NCBI RefSeq assembly: GCF_000212735.1
Contig: NC_015510.1
Span: 2,816,315 to 2,880,314, forward strand
Direction: 5' to 3'
Source of the DNA: Haliscomenobacter hydrossis DSM 1100
Lineage (GTDB): Bacteria > Bacteroidota > Bacteroidia > Chitinophagales > Saprospiraceae
Length of the DNA stretch: 64,000 nt
Of the stretch, positions 35,107-44,652 are shown in pieces. The position numbers and the translations under genes were made by a program. Under the pieces are notes generated by a model. That model was not told where the DNA came from, ran no database searches, and saw nothing but the letters and a program-made list of their open reading frames with translations. Numbering within the stretch: position 1 is the stretch's first letter; each line of letters starts with the position of its first letter.

Positions 35107-37560
35107 TTACGGCTTAGGACTCGCCTTTCCCGCTTCCGCAGGCGAAGACTTCACGTATTTCTCCAACCAACTGAACTGCTCATGCAACATGTGCAGGATG
35201 TTCTCCCGGCCAGCGTAACCGTGGCTTTCGTGGGGCAAGCTCACGTATTTCACCGTGCCGCCATTTCCTTTGATCGCATTGAACATGCGCTCACTTTGGA
35301 TTGGGAAAGTACCCGTGTTGTTGTCCGCTTCGCCGTGAATCAAGAGGATTGGGGTCTTGATTTTGTCCGCAAAGCTGAAAGGACTCATGTCGTGATACAA
35401 ATCAGGATCCTGCCAGTAGGTGCGGTCTTCGTTTTGGAAACCGAAGGGCGTCAAAGTCCGGTTGTAGGCGCCACTGCGGGCAATGCCTCCTTTGAACAGG
35501 TTGGTATGCGCCAGCAAATTGGCGGTCATGAACGCGCCGTAGCTGTGGCCACCCACCGCCATGCGGTTTTTATCGCCTACACCCATGTCGGATAATTTTC
35601 CTACCGCCGCTTCAGCATTCAATTTGAGCTGAGCGATGAAGTCGTCGTTGGGCTTTTTATCGGCACCCGTTGCTACGATGGGCATTTCGGCATTGTTCAG
35701 CACCGCGTAACCCTGGGTTACGTAGTAGATCGGCGAACCCCAGTTCAACAATGTGAAACGGTGTTCACTGCCCCGAATTTGCGCAGCATCGGCAGCAGAA
35801 TTGAATTCGCGGGGATAGGCCCAAATCAGGGTAGGCAATGGCCCGTCGCGTTTGGCATCGTAACCTTTGGGCAAGTACAGATCACCAGTGAGGTCTACCC
35901 CATCGGCGCGTTTGTAGCTAATTTTTTGCTTGCTCACGCCTTCCAATTGGGGATAGGGATTGGCAAAATTGGTGATCTGCCGATCGGCAATGCGCAACTT
36001 CAGGTCTTTGAGCCAATAGTTGGGCATGGTGGTTTCGTTCTCACGGCGGGTCAGCAAGGTCAGTTTGTCGGCATCCAAAACACGGGTTACGGCTTCAAAA
36101 GAACCTTCGGGGCAGCGCCACAGGATCTCGGTTTTTTTCGTATTGAGATCGAATGTCGCCAGGAAAGGCAAATCTCCTTTGGATGATGCACCCGTCGTGT
36201 TGTTCATCAAAATTTTAGTGCCATTGTCGATGGTTTTGATCACGCGGCGATGGAATTGGTTGGTCTCGGTAACCGGATTTCCGGGATCACTGTAGGCATC
36301 GGTGGTATTGCGCTCCATCAACTTGGTTACTTCCCCGGTGCTGGGGTTGTAGCGATTGGTGCGGGTCATTTGTTTGCCGCTCAAACCTTCGGTCACCAGG
36401 GCCAAAGTGGCATTGCCCCAACTGGTGCCATAATAGCGCAGTTGGGTCTTGAAGAGTTCTTTGCTTTCACCCGTAAATGGCGCACTCAGGGCGTATACTG
36501 CATCGTGAAATTCCACATTTTTTTTGATCAAACCACTGTCCAGGGGCATGCACCAAATTACGGTAGCTGCTTCATCATCGCGCCATTCGAAGCCACGAGG
36601 GACATACTGTACATTATCGCGCCCGCTGGGTCTCGCTTCAGCCGAAGGCAATTCGGCCAGGGTATTGATTATTTTTCCCGTCAAATCGGTGATGGCAACC
36701 GTTGAAGGAAAACCCCTGGCAGTTACCAGGTAGGAGAATGGTTTTTTCAAGGTTTCCGTGAGCAGGTATTTTTTATCGGGTGAAACCTGGATACTGGAAT
36801 AAATGGCCGGTTGTCCAATTTTGGTTTCCACGCCATTGACGTTTTTCACCAATTGTCCAATGCCATAAAAAGCAAACAGTTGCTCATCGTGAGGGCTTTT
36901 GATCAAGTCCTGAAAGGTAGGTTGTGGCGCAGCTTTGCCGTAGTTTTGTTGAATGGTTGGCCCTTTGGGCATCACGGGTTTGGGTGGCGCAGCCGAAGCG
37001 GGCGCCAGGGTGGTACGGTACAGCAGGGTATTGTCGTCATACCACTGGTAGCTGCCACCCAGGACTGCATTCAAAGGCATTTTGTTGACCTTGATGGCTT
37101 TTTGGGTCAACACATCGATCACGTACAGGTCTACCCGGTCACTGGTGGTATGGGTAAAGGCAATTTTTTTGTCGTTCGGGCTCCAGCTCACGTTGCCCGC
37201 GTACAAGGGGGCGGGCAAGCCCAAAATTTTCAATTCCTTACCTGTAGCGATGTTTTTGAGGTAGAGGTTGTTGATGAAATTTTGGCGGCTGGGCGCATAA
37301 TTCTTGGGATTGATCCGCAAACCCGCAATGCGCAACTCGGGCTGCGCCAGTTCTTCTACTGAAGGGTAACTGTTGTTTTCTGTCAGCAACATCCAGGTGC
37401 CTTTTTCGTCGACACTGACGTTAGGTGTTGGCTTGGCCAGCAACAGATCGGAAATGGCTTTGGGTGGTACTTTGTAGGCAATGTCTTCCTGGGCCAGCAG
37501 CAGTGGTGCGCTCGCCAGGAATAAAAAGCAGGTGATGGTGGATAAAAGTAGTCGAGTCAT
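35107..37560 (-). CDS. S9-family prolyl-oligopeptidase-like serine peptidase, secreted
   Basis: I take ATG at 37560 (MTRLLLSTITCFLFLASAPLLLAQ, signal peptide) as the start, trimming 12 residues from a longer frame. Residues 25-560 form a beta-propeller-like region with WD-type turns (VSWSPNDKKIAFTHTT). The C-terminal alpha/beta-hydrolase domain has the nucleophile motif GGHSYGAF, the acid in LIHGEADNN and the histidine in PHESHGY, all intact. It resembles the glutamyl-type S9 peptidases of Bacteroidota, which degrade peptides in the periplasm or outside. It is a stand-alone gene, convergent with the EAD11 pseudogene. Confidence 0.9.
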   Translation of the reverse strand: MTRLLLSTITCFLFLASAPLLLAQEDIAYKVPPKAISDLLLAKPTPNVSVDEKGTWMLLTENNSYPSVEELAQPELRIAGLRINPKNYAPSRQNFINNLYLKNIATGKELKILGLPAPLYAGNVSWSPNDKKIAFTHTTSDRVDLYVIDVLTQKAIKVNKMPLNAVLGGSYQWYDDNTLLYRTTLAPASAAPPKPVMPKGPTIQQNYGKAAPQPTFQDLIKSPHDEQLFAFYGIGQLVKNVNGVETKIGQPAIYSSIQVSPDKKYLLTETLKKPFSYLVTARGFPSTVAITDLTGKIINTLAELPSAEARPSGRDNVQYVPRGFEWRDDEAATVIWCMPLDSGLIKKNVEFHDAVYALSAPFTGESKELFKTQLRYYGTSWGNATLALVTEGLSGKQMTRTNRYNPSTGEVTKLMERNTTDAYSDPGNPVTETNQFHRRVIKTIDNGTKILMNNTTGASSKGDLPFLATFDLNTKKTEILWRCPEGSFEAVTRVLDADKLTLLTRRENETTMPNYWLKDLKLRIADRQITNFANPYPQLEGVSKQKISYKRADGVDLTGDLYLPKGYDAKRDGPLPTLIWAYPREFNSAADAAQIRGSEHRFTLLNWGSPIYYVTQGYAVLNNAEMPIVATGADKKPNDDFIAQLKLNAEAAVGKLSDMGVGDKNRMAVGGHSYGAFMTANLLAHTNLFKGGIARSGAYNRTLTPFGFQNEDRTYWQDPDLYHDMSPFSFADKIKTPILLIHGEADNNTGTFPIQSERMFNAIKGNGGTVKYVSLPHESHGYAGRENILHMLHEQFSWLEKYVKSSPAEAGKASPKP

Positions 37561-37712
37561 CATGGCAATTGGTTTTATTTGCAATAATATAGCCACAATC
37601 TAAGACTTGGACAAGTTTGACGGGCCTACATATCGTCGAGGGGGCGATTTGGCAGGGGATATGGGCAAGTGGGGTAGATGGAGCGCGAGATATTCGCCTT
37701 ACTGCTTAACTT

Positions 37713-38489
37713 TCAATTTTCACTCAAAAAATAAGTCGTCCGCCCCGCAATCGTTCCCTTCCTCACTACTCCTTTTCCATCGGGTGGTACAAAACCTTCT
37801 ACCCGCCATTGCCACAACCAATCTTCGGGGTAATCTTTGTAATAGGCCCGGCGTTCGACGGCGTAATTGAGGATTTTTTGCAGGGTAGTAAAAAGCAGTT
37901 TTTTATCTTCCAATGACAAACTTTCAATCCGCGCTGCGGGGTGAATACGGGTTTGGTAACAAAGTTCATCGGCATACAAATTGCCTACGCCCGCCAGGTT
38001 TTGTTGCTGCAGCAAAAATGCTTTGAGCTGGCCTTTTTTGTTGCTGATCAGTTGTAGAAAATCGGCTTCGCTGATGCGCAGGGCATCCTCTCCCAGGGGT
38101 AAGGAGTCGATGTAGGCTTGCAGGTCTTCCAGGTACAAAATGCGGGCAAATTTGCGTGGGTCGTCGAAACCCAACTGAAAACCATTGTCAAAAACAAAGG
38201 CAAAACGCTCGTGTTTGGGTTTGTCTATGGGATCCTCGTAGTATTTGATGTCGCCTGTCATCCCAAAATGCAGCAACACGTGGTGGCCATTGTCCAGCTG
38301 AGCAAAGAGGTATTTGCCCCGGCGGTAAGAGCCCGTAAACGTCCGTCCATGCAGCCGCTCCGCAAAGCTGGCACCATCCATGTTGCGGATAATCTTGTCG
38401 TCGTGCACGTCTACCCGGGCAATGCGCTGCTGTAAAGCGCTTTCGTCAAAGTAGCGTTGGAAGGTGTTGACTTCGGGCAGTTCGGGCAT
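37713..38489 (-). CDS. Fpg/Nei-family DNA glycosylase without zinc finger
   Basis: A 258-residue base-excision repair enzyme. The catalytic N-terminus MPELPEV (Pro2, Glu3), the helix-two-turn-helix region LAGVGNLYADELCYQTRIHPAARI (about 168-190) and Lys in RRGKYLFAQL fit the family. The C-terminus (VRKGTIAGRTTYFLSEN) lacks the four cysteines of the usual zinc finger but keeps the beta-hairpin Arg (GRTTYF), as in zincless NEIL1-type enzymes. It removes oxidised bases by beta,delta-elimination. Substrate preference (8-oxoG or pyrimidines) cannot be set from sequence. It is divergent from glgX. Confidence 0.88.
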   Translation of the reverse strand: MPELPEVNTFQRYFDESALQQRIARVDVHDDKIIRNMDGASFAERLHGRTFTGSYRRGKYLFAQLDNGHHVLLHFGMTGDIKYYEDPIDKPKHERFAFVFDNGFQLGFDDPRKFARILYLEDLQAYIDSLPLGEDALRISEADFLQLISNKKGQLKAFLLQQQNLAGVGNLYADELCYQTRIHPAARIESLSLEDKKLLFTTLQKILNYAVERRAYYKDYPEDWLWQWRVEGFVPPDGKGVVRKGTIAGRTTYFLSEN

Positions 38490-38576
38490 GGCATTTGTGT
38501 TTTTTAGCCAAACAATCGATTAGCCACACTTGTTCTGTGACTCTTTATTACATTTGACCCACCAAATACAACCCTC

Positions 38577-40682
38577 ATGCAAGTTCTACCTGGCAAAAGT
38601 TATCCTTTGGGAGCCACAGTACATCCCGATGGCGTCAACTTTAGCTTGTACGCACCGAATGCTACGGAAGTGGAGTTGTTGCTCTTTGACCAGCACGATC
38701 ACCACCGCCCCAAACACGTCATTTCCCTTTCGGCCAAAACCCATCTGACTTTTTATTATTGGCACTGCTTTGTGCCTGGTCTTGAACACGGACAGGTGTA
38801 TGCTTACCGCGTACATGGACCTTACATCCCCGATACCGGTATCCGTTTTGATGGACAAAAAGTATTGCTTGACCCCTACGCACTTGCCGTAGTGACCGAT
38901 ACCTGGGATCGCGAAAAAGCCCGCCACGCTGGTGACAATTGCGCTACTGCCCTCAAAGGCATCGTAGTAGATCCATATTTGTACGATTGGGAGGACGATA
39001 CTGCGCCCAACCATGCCTTCGAACGCACCATCATTTACGAATTGCACGTTGGTGGATTTACCAAAGATCCTTCTTCAGGTTTGCCCGCTGAGATGCGGGG
39101 GACTTACCGGGGGCTAATCGAAAAAATCCCCTACCTCAAGTCGCTGGGCATTACTGCCGTGGAATTGTTGCCCATCCAGCAGTTTGACCCATATGACGCT
39201 CCTCCCGGGCGACTCAATTATTGGGGATACAGCCCCATTTCCTTCTTTGCGCCGCACAATGGTTATGCTACTCATCAGGATCCATTAGGTGCTTTGGATG
39301 AGTTTCGGGACATGGTCAAAGCTTTGCACAAAGCGGGCATCGAGGTTATTCTGGACGTGGTGTTCAACCATACTGCCGAAGGTGATGAAAATGGCCCAAC
39401 CTTCTCCTGGAAAGGCATGGCCAACCGCACTTATTACATGCTTTCGAAGGACAAGCGCCATTACAAAAACTTCAGCGGCACGGGTAACACCCTGAATGCC
39501 AACCATTCGGTAGTACGTCGGATGATTCGACACTGTTTGCGCTATTGGGCCGGGGTGATGCACATCGATGGTTTCCGCTTTGATTTGGCCTCGGTATTGA
39601 GTCGCGACAGCGATGGTCGGCCAATGACCAATCCGCCCCTCTTGTGGGAGATTGAATCCGACCCCGTACTCGCCTCCAGCAAACTCATCGCCGAAGCCTG
39701 GGATGTCGAACTGTATCAGGTGGGCAATTTTATTGGCGACCGCTGGGCAGAATGGAACGGGAAATTCCGCGATCGTTTGCGGTCCTTTATCAAGGGCGAC
39801 AGTGGTTATGCAGAAGGTATGATGCAATGCCTGCTGGCGAGCCCTGACCTTTTCCGCACTGCTGAACGCAATCCCAATCGCAGCATCAATTTTGCTACTT
39901 GTCACGATGGCTTTACCCTCAACGACCTGGTGAGTTACAACCATAAACACAACCTGGCCAATGGTGAAGGCAACCGTGATGGCCACAACGACAACCTCAG
40001 CTGGAATTGCGGGGTAGAAGGGCCGACCCAGGATCCAGAGATCGACGCCCTGCGTTTGCAACAGATCAAAAACTGTTTTGCCATTTTATTGCTCGCCCAG
40101 GGCACCCCCATGATTTTGATGGGGGATGAAGTGCGCCGTACCCAAGGAGGGAACAACAACGCCTATTGCCAGGACAACCCTACCTCCTGGTTTGATTGGA
40201 CACAGGTGGATAAAGAAAGTGATCTACTGCGTTTTGTGCGGGAAATGATCCGCATCAACATGACTTCCCCTTATTTTCAAGAAGCTCATTTCCTCAATAG
40301 CCACCATACCACTGTCAATTGGCACGGCATACGTCCGGGTGAGCCCGACTGGGGTGATGATTCCCGTAGCCTGGCATTTTCACTGTACAACCCAGATTAT
40401 GATGAAGAAATTTACGTGGTCATGAATACCTTCTGGGAAAGCCTCGAATTTGAACTGCCCACTCCACTTGGACATGAGGCGGCCTTCTGGCACCGACTGC
40501 TGGATACCGCTTTGGCCAGTCCATACGATATCACTAGTGTTACGCCTGACGAGCATCTGGTCTCAAATCTGTACACGGTTGCCCCGCGCTCAGTAGTGAT
40601 GCTCATCGCCAAAAGTACCGTAGAACAACCCTGGATGTCCACGCGGGAAATGAGTTATGATCGCTTGGTGAGAGATGAGTGA
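38577..40682 (+). CDS. glgX: glycogen debranching enzyme / isoamylase
   Basis: A 701-residue GH13 enzyme. An N-terminal CBM48 domain (YPLGATVHPDGVNFSLYAPNA) precedes the catalytic barrel: VILDVVFNHTAEG (conserved region I), IDGFRFDLASVL (nucleophile Asp), KLIAEAWD (acid/base Glu) and ATCHDGFTLNDLVSYN (region IV with transition-state His/Asp). It cleaves alpha-1,6 branches of glycogen or limit dextrins in the cytoplasm. It overlaps the convergent DJ-1/PfpI gene by 28 bases at the 3' end. No other glycogen genes are in the window. Confidence 0.92.
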   Translation: MQVLPGKSYPLGATVHPDGVNFSLYAPNATEVELLLFDQHDHHRPKHVISLSAKTHLTFYYWHCFVPGLEHGQVYAYRVHGPYIPDTGIRFDGQKVLLDPYALAVVTDTWDREKARHAGDNCATALKGIVVDPYLYDWEDDTAPNHAFERTIIYELHVGGFTKDPSSGLPAEMRGTYRGLIEKIPYLKSLGITAVELLPIQQFDPYDAPPGRLNYWGYSPISFFAPHNGYATHQDPLGALDEFRDMVKALHKAGIEVILDVVFNHTAEGDENGPTFSWKGMANRTYYMLSKDKRHYKNFSGTGNTLNANHSVVRRMIRHCLRYWAGVMHIDGFRFDLASVLSRDSDGRPMTNPPLLWEIESDPVLASSKLIAEAWDVELYQVGNFIGDRWAEWNGKFRDRLRSFIKGDSGYAEGMMQCLLASPDLFRTAERNPNRSINFATCHDGFTLNDLVSYNHKHNLANGEGNRDGHNDNLSWNCGVEGPTQDPEIDALRLQQIKNCFAILLLAQGTPMILMGDEVRRTQGGNNNAYCQDNPTSWFDWTQVDKESDLLRFVREMIRINMTSPYFQEAHFLNSHHTTVNWHGIRPGEPDWGDDSRSLAFSLYNPDYDEEIYVVMNTFWESLEFELPTPLGHEAAFWHRLLDTALASPYDITSVTPDEHLVSNLYTVAPRSVVMLIAKSTVEQPWMSTREMSYDRLVRDE

Positions 40683-41347
40683 GCCGCAATTTCTGCTACA
40701 ATTTTTCGTCTCTGCTCTTGAAAGGGTGCTGCCGCTTCCTGTACCTTTTTTACAATTTCTTCGGTAGCGCTAGACGGATGCCCACTATCAAAAGGTGGCT
40801 GCGGATTGTATTCCATCATCAATTGAATGGCTTCTGCAGTGGCTTTATCAAACAGCGCAGCGGCCAGGGTCAACCCAAAATCGATGCCTGCGGTAACCCC
40901 ACCACCAGTGATGCGGTTGCGGTCTTGTACCACCCGTTCCGTGCGAACATCCACCCTAAACATCCGCAACAAGTCCAGTGAAAGCCAATGGGTCGTGGCC
41001 TGGTAACCCTCCAACAAACCAGCCGCGGCCAAAATCAAGGCTCCAGTACATACCGAGGTAACATACTCCGCTTTTATACTTTGCTGCCGCAAAAAATCGA
41101 GCATGACTTCGTCCGTCAGGCAGGCATTGATGCCGGGGCCACCAGGCACACAAATGACATCCAGTTGGGGGGAATCGGCAAAACTACAGTTGGGCAAAAT
41201 GCTCAAACCTTTTTCGGTTGCGATTGGGGCGAGGGTGTGGGCAAGCAGCAGAACCTGGGTATCCGGCAAACGGGCAAAAACTTCATAAGGGCCCGTCAGG
41301 TCGAGCTGGGTGAGCTGGGGAAAAAGGATGAAGCCGATGGTTTTCAT
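40655..41347 (-). CDS. DJ-1/PfpI-family protein, isonitrile-hydratase-like
   Basis: A 230-residue cytosolic protein. N-terminal MKTIGFILFPQLTQLDLTGPYEVFA and the nucleophile elbow SVCTGALILAAAGLL (Cys near 108) identify the GATase1-like DJ-1 group, and CVPGGPG and TGGGVTAGIDFGL are typical of isonitrile hydratase or AraC-linked ThiJ domains. There is no AraC DNA-binding domain, so it is an enzyme or chaperone rather than a regulator. The substrate is unknown. Its 3' end lies inside glgX. Confidence 0.82.
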   Translation of the reverse strand: MKTIGFILFPQLTQLDLTGPYEVFARLPDTQVLLLAHTLAPIATEKGLSILPNCSFADSPQLDVICVPGGPGINACLTDEVMLDFLRQQSIKAEYVTSVCTGALILAAAGLLEGYQATTHWLSLDLLRMFRVDVRTERVVQDRNRITGGGVTAGIDFGLTLAAALFDKATAEAIQLMMEYNPQPPFDSGHPSSATEEIVKKVQEAAAPFQEQRRKIVAEIAAHSSLTKRS

Positions 41348-41414
41348 GGTCTCGATGGGTTTTTATGGTAACTGGTACAAAGGTATTGGGAGAATGAGCC
41401 GCTTCCAAATCACC

Positions 41415-44336
41415 TCACCCCAACGCCGCCCACAACACCTCCGCTGGATGCAGCGCCTTTTTCCCGGTTCCATCCAAAATCTGGTGCCGACAACTTGTAC
41501 CCGGTGCAGCAATGATTTCCTCTGCTACTGCTGCGCGTACGGCGGGGAACAACACCAATTCCCCCACCTGCATACTCACTTCATAATGTTCTTTTTCGTA
41601 GCCAAAAGAACCCGCCATACCACAACAACCCGAAGGAATCAACTCCACGCTGTAGTTGCGTGGCAACGCTAAAATCTGCGCAGTGGCCTCCGCACCCACG
41701 ATCGCCTTTTGGTGACAATGGGCGTGTACTTTCACTTTTTTGGGTGCCGTAGTGAAATCTTCAGCGCTGATGCGGCCCGCCTGCGCCTCGCGTACTAAAA
41801 AGGATTCAAGCAAAAAGACATGTTGACCAAGCGCTGTCGCTATGGACCGATCTGCCGGGGCAACCAGTCGTGGATATTCGTCGCGGAACCCCAAAATTGC
41901 CGAGGGTTCGATGCCAATTAAGGGTGTTTCGGCACTGAGCAAGGGTTTGAACAAAGCTACATTGGCCTGAGCCAAAGCGCGGGCTTCGCGCAACAAACCC
42001 TTCGAAAAATAAGCCCGCCCACTATCTGGATGCATGGGCATCTCGACCTGATAACCCAAACGCAGCAACAATTTGATGGCGGTTTGGCCAATGGTCGGGT
42101 CGTTGTAATTGGTAAATTCGTCACAAAAGACGTAGACCTTGCCTTTGTGCGCTCCGGTCACCGCAATTTTTTTGCCCTCGCGGTTCCACCAACTGCGCAG
42201 GCTACGCCCTACCGGGGGCAAAGAACGTTCAGGGGCAACGCCCAGGATTCTTTTGATCAACCCACCGATGGTAGTGCTGCCTAAAGCGGCATTACTCAAG
42301 CCTGGCGTCAAAGCAGCCAGTTTGTTGATTTTGCCAATGTTGCCGAACACCCGGCTGCGCAAAGGGACTCCATTGGCCCGTTGGTAATGGTACAAAAACT
42401 CCGCCTTCAGGGTCGCCATATCTACACTGGAAGGGCATTCAGATTTGCAACCTTTGCAGGACAAACACAGGTCCATCGCTTCGTAAATCTCGGGATGGTT
42501 GAAGGGATTGGCCTTGGTGTTCATGGTCAAAAACTCGCGCAAGGCATTGGCACGGGCACGGGTGGTGTCTTTTTCGTTGAGTGTAGCCATGTAGCTGGGG
42601 CACATCGTACCCCCTGAAAACGAGGACTTGCGGCAGTCACCCGAACCATTGCATTTTTCCACCGCTTCCAACAAGCTGCCTGGGTCGGAATAATCAAAAA
42701 TGGTATCGATATGGGGTTCTGGTTTGTCTGCTTCGTGCCGCAATGAGGTATCCATCGGCGGTGCATCTACGATTTTACCGGGATTAAAAATGTGCGCAGG
42801 GTCCCAGGTCTCTTTGATGCGGCGCAGGATTTGATAGTTTTTTTCGCCCACCATGATCGGGATAAACTCGCCGCGTACACGGCCATCGCCGTGTTCTCCA
42901 CTGAGCGATCCGCCGTATTTTTTTACCAAATGGGCGGAGGCTTCGGCAATGGCGCGCATTTCCGCTACACCTTCGGCGGTTTTAAGGTTCACGGAAGGGC
43001 GCAGGTGCAACTCGCCAGCCCCGGCGTGAGCGTAATACACCACTTTTTGGTCAAACTGCTTCATGACCTCGGCGAACTCCTCAATGTAGGCGGGCAAATC
43101 GGGTAGGTCTACGGCCGTGTCTTCTACAAACTCGATGGGTTTTTTGTCGCTCTTGATGTTGGACAAAACGCCAAATCCGGCAGCACGCAAGGCCCACACA
43201 CTTTTGCTTTCTGGGCTGTAAACCTTGGGGAAGTGGTAGCCCAGGCCTTTTTCACGCATGTCCTGAATCATGGCATCGGCCTTGGCTTCGGCTTCGGCGA
43301 TGGTTTTGCCCCGAAACTCGATCATCAGTACCGCCTCGGGATCACCATGGATAAAAAAGCGGTTTTTTAGCTGCTCAATGTTGTCTTTGGTACAATCCAA
43401 AATGGATTTGTCCATCAATTCACAGGCACTTGGTTGGTGGGACATGGCCACCAGTACCGCACGCATGCTTTCGTTGAGGTTGTCAAAATGAGGGGCAACC
43501 ACCACATCGACGGGATCAGGCAGGGGATCCAGTTGCAATTTAATCTCGGTAACCAGCGCCAGGGTACCTTCCGAGCCACAAATCATGGTGGCAAAATTGA
43601 AGGGTTTTCCCTCGGGGTCAAAAGGCTGTTGGCGCAACAACAGGTCAATGGCGTAGCCCGTATTGCGGCGGTGGATGCTGGGTTTGGGGTATTGCGTGCG
43701 AATTTCTTCCCGCACTTCCGCCGGACTCAACTCGGCCAACATATGGCGGTACAATTGTCCCTCCAAGGTGTCGAGTTGCAATTTTGCCTCCAATTCAGCG
43801 GCACTTAAGGGCCCAAACACCGCCTCGGAGCCGTCGCTGAGCACAGCGTGCAGCTCGATCACATGATCACGTGTGGAGCCGTATACAATGGAGGTGGTCC
43901 CACAGGAATTGTTGCCCACCATGCCCCCCAACATACAGCGGTTGGCGGTGGAGGTATTGGGACCAAAATAGAGGCCATACGGCTGCAAATGCCGATTGAG
44001 TTCGTCACGAATCACACCGGGCTGCAACCGCACCGTCTGTTCCTCGACGTTTACCTCCAGGATTTTGGTAAAATGTTTCGAAACGTCTACAACAATGCCT
44101 TCTCCGACGCATTGCCCCGCCAGTGAAGTTCCGGCAGTGCGCGGGATGAGCGAGGTATGATTTTGCCGCGCAAAATTGATCAGCTTTTTGAGGTCAGCTA
44201 TCGAGCTGGGCAGTGCCACCGCCAAGGGATAGGCTTTATAAATTGAGCCATCGGTGGCGTATAAGGCGCGAAGCAGGCTGTCGTAGTGCAGTTCTCCTTC
44301 CAGTTGAGTGGCGAGTTGAGCGAGTGCTTGATGCAT
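41415..44336 (-). CDS. FAD-linked oxidoreductase fused to Fe-S/CCG domains (D-2-hydroxyacid dehydrogenase type)
   Basis: A 973-residue fusion. The N-terminal FAD-binding type 4 domain has LIPRTAGTSLAGQCVG and MLGGMVGNNSCGTTS, and the FAD-oxidase C domain contains GEHGDGRVRGEF. Next comes a ferredoxin-like cluster (LCLSCKGCKSECPSSVD), and the C-terminal CCG domain has HAHCHQKA and PSGCCGMAGSFGYE. The architecture matches YdiJ-like proteins and D-lactate or D-2-hydroxyglutarate dehydrogenases passing electrons to quinone. It is a single-gene unit. The exact acid oxidised is not determinable. Confidence 0.9.
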   Translation of the reverse strand: MHQALAQLATQLEGELHYDSLLRALYATDGSIYKAYPLAVALPSSIADLKKLINFARQNHTSLIPRTAGTSLAGQCVGEGIVVDVSKHFTKILEVNVEEQTVRLQPGVIRDELNRHLQPYGLYFGPNTSTANRCMLGGMVGNNSCGTTSIVYGSTRDHVIELHAVLSDGSEAVFGPLSAAELEAKLQLDTLEGQLYRHMLAELSPAEVREEIRTQYPKPSIHRRNTGYAIDLLLRQQPFDPEGKPFNFATMICGSEGTLALVTEIKLQLDPLPDPVDVVVAPHFDNLNESMRAVLVAMSHQPSACELMDKSILDCTKDNIEQLKNRFFIHGDPEAVLMIEFRGKTIAEAEAKADAMIQDMREKGLGYHFPKVYSPESKSVWALRAAGFGVLSNIKSDKKPIEFVEDTAVDLPDLPAYIEEFAEVMKQFDQKVVYYAHAGAGELHLRPSVNLKTAEGVAEMRAIAEASAHLVKKYGGSLSGEHGDGRVRGEFIPIMVGEKNYQILRRIKETWDPAHIFNPGKIVDAPPMDTSLRHEADKPEPHIDTIFDYSDPGSLLEAVEKCNGSGDCRKSSFSGGTMCPSYMATLNEKDTTRARANALREFLTMNTKANPFNHPEIYEAMDLCLSCKGCKSECPSSVDMATLKAEFLYHYQRANGVPLRSRVFGNIGKINKLAALTPGLSNAALGSTTIGGLIKRILGVAPERSLPPVGRSLRSWWNREGKKIAVTGAHKGKVYVFCDEFTNYNDPTIGQTAIKLLLRLGYQVEMPMHPDSGRAYFSKGLLREARALAQANVALFKPLLSAETPLIGIEPSAILGFRDEYPRLVAPADRSIATALGQHVFLLESFLVREAQAGRISAEDFTTAPKKVKVHAHCHQKAIVGAEATAQILALPRNYSVELIPSGCCGMAGSFGYEKEHYEVSMQVGELVLFPAVRAAVAEEIIAAPGTSCRHQILDGTGKKALHPAEVLWAALG

Positions 44337-44378
44337 GGGTAACGAATTGTTGCGGGGAAAGATAAGGGAAATTGGGGG

Positions 44379-44639
44379 TTAGGTTGATTGCTGGCGGGAA
44401 ATAATCTTGTACCCGTCAATTTTTCCGGGTTCGAGGAGACAATCAATTAGGGGAATTCCCCTCTGGTTTTGAATAGCTTCAATTTCGTAAAATGCCCGTT
44501 CTTCTTTGTCTTTGATCCGAGTTAACATTTGATAATGAGACCAACTTAATTGGAAATCAGGTGTGTGTGTGTGTAATTTCGTAGACAGTGTCTGCGGAAT
44601 TGGGGAAACAAAGTCATAAATATTGATCAGGGCTTGACC
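44379..44639 (-). pseudogene. remnant of a DUF1016 (YhcG-like) PDDEXK protein
   Basis: An 86-codon open stretch without a start. It contains FQLSWSHYQMLTRIKDKEE followed by RAFYEIEAIQN, which closely resembles the SWSHY...RxFYExEAI block of the DUF1016 N-terminal domain. Upstream is a stop, and the nuclease domain is missing; after IQN the sequence diverges (LIDCLLEPGKIDGYK). A (GT)7 run at 44561-44574 lies inside. It fills most of the 316-base gap between the oxidoreductase and the Rpn gene, which otherwise shows nothing. Confidence 0.5.
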
Positions 44640-44652
44640 TCAATAAAAATGC

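Noticed and set aside
40655-41347. AraC-type regulator with DJ-1-like sensor domain
   Set aside because: The protein ends after the DJ-1 domain and carries no helix-turn-helix region.
44198-44446. Small minus-strand gene at the start of the FAD oxidoreductase
   Set aside because: It is mostly a shadow of the oxidoreductase N-terminus in another frame. The real remnant between 44379 and 44639 is in a different frame.
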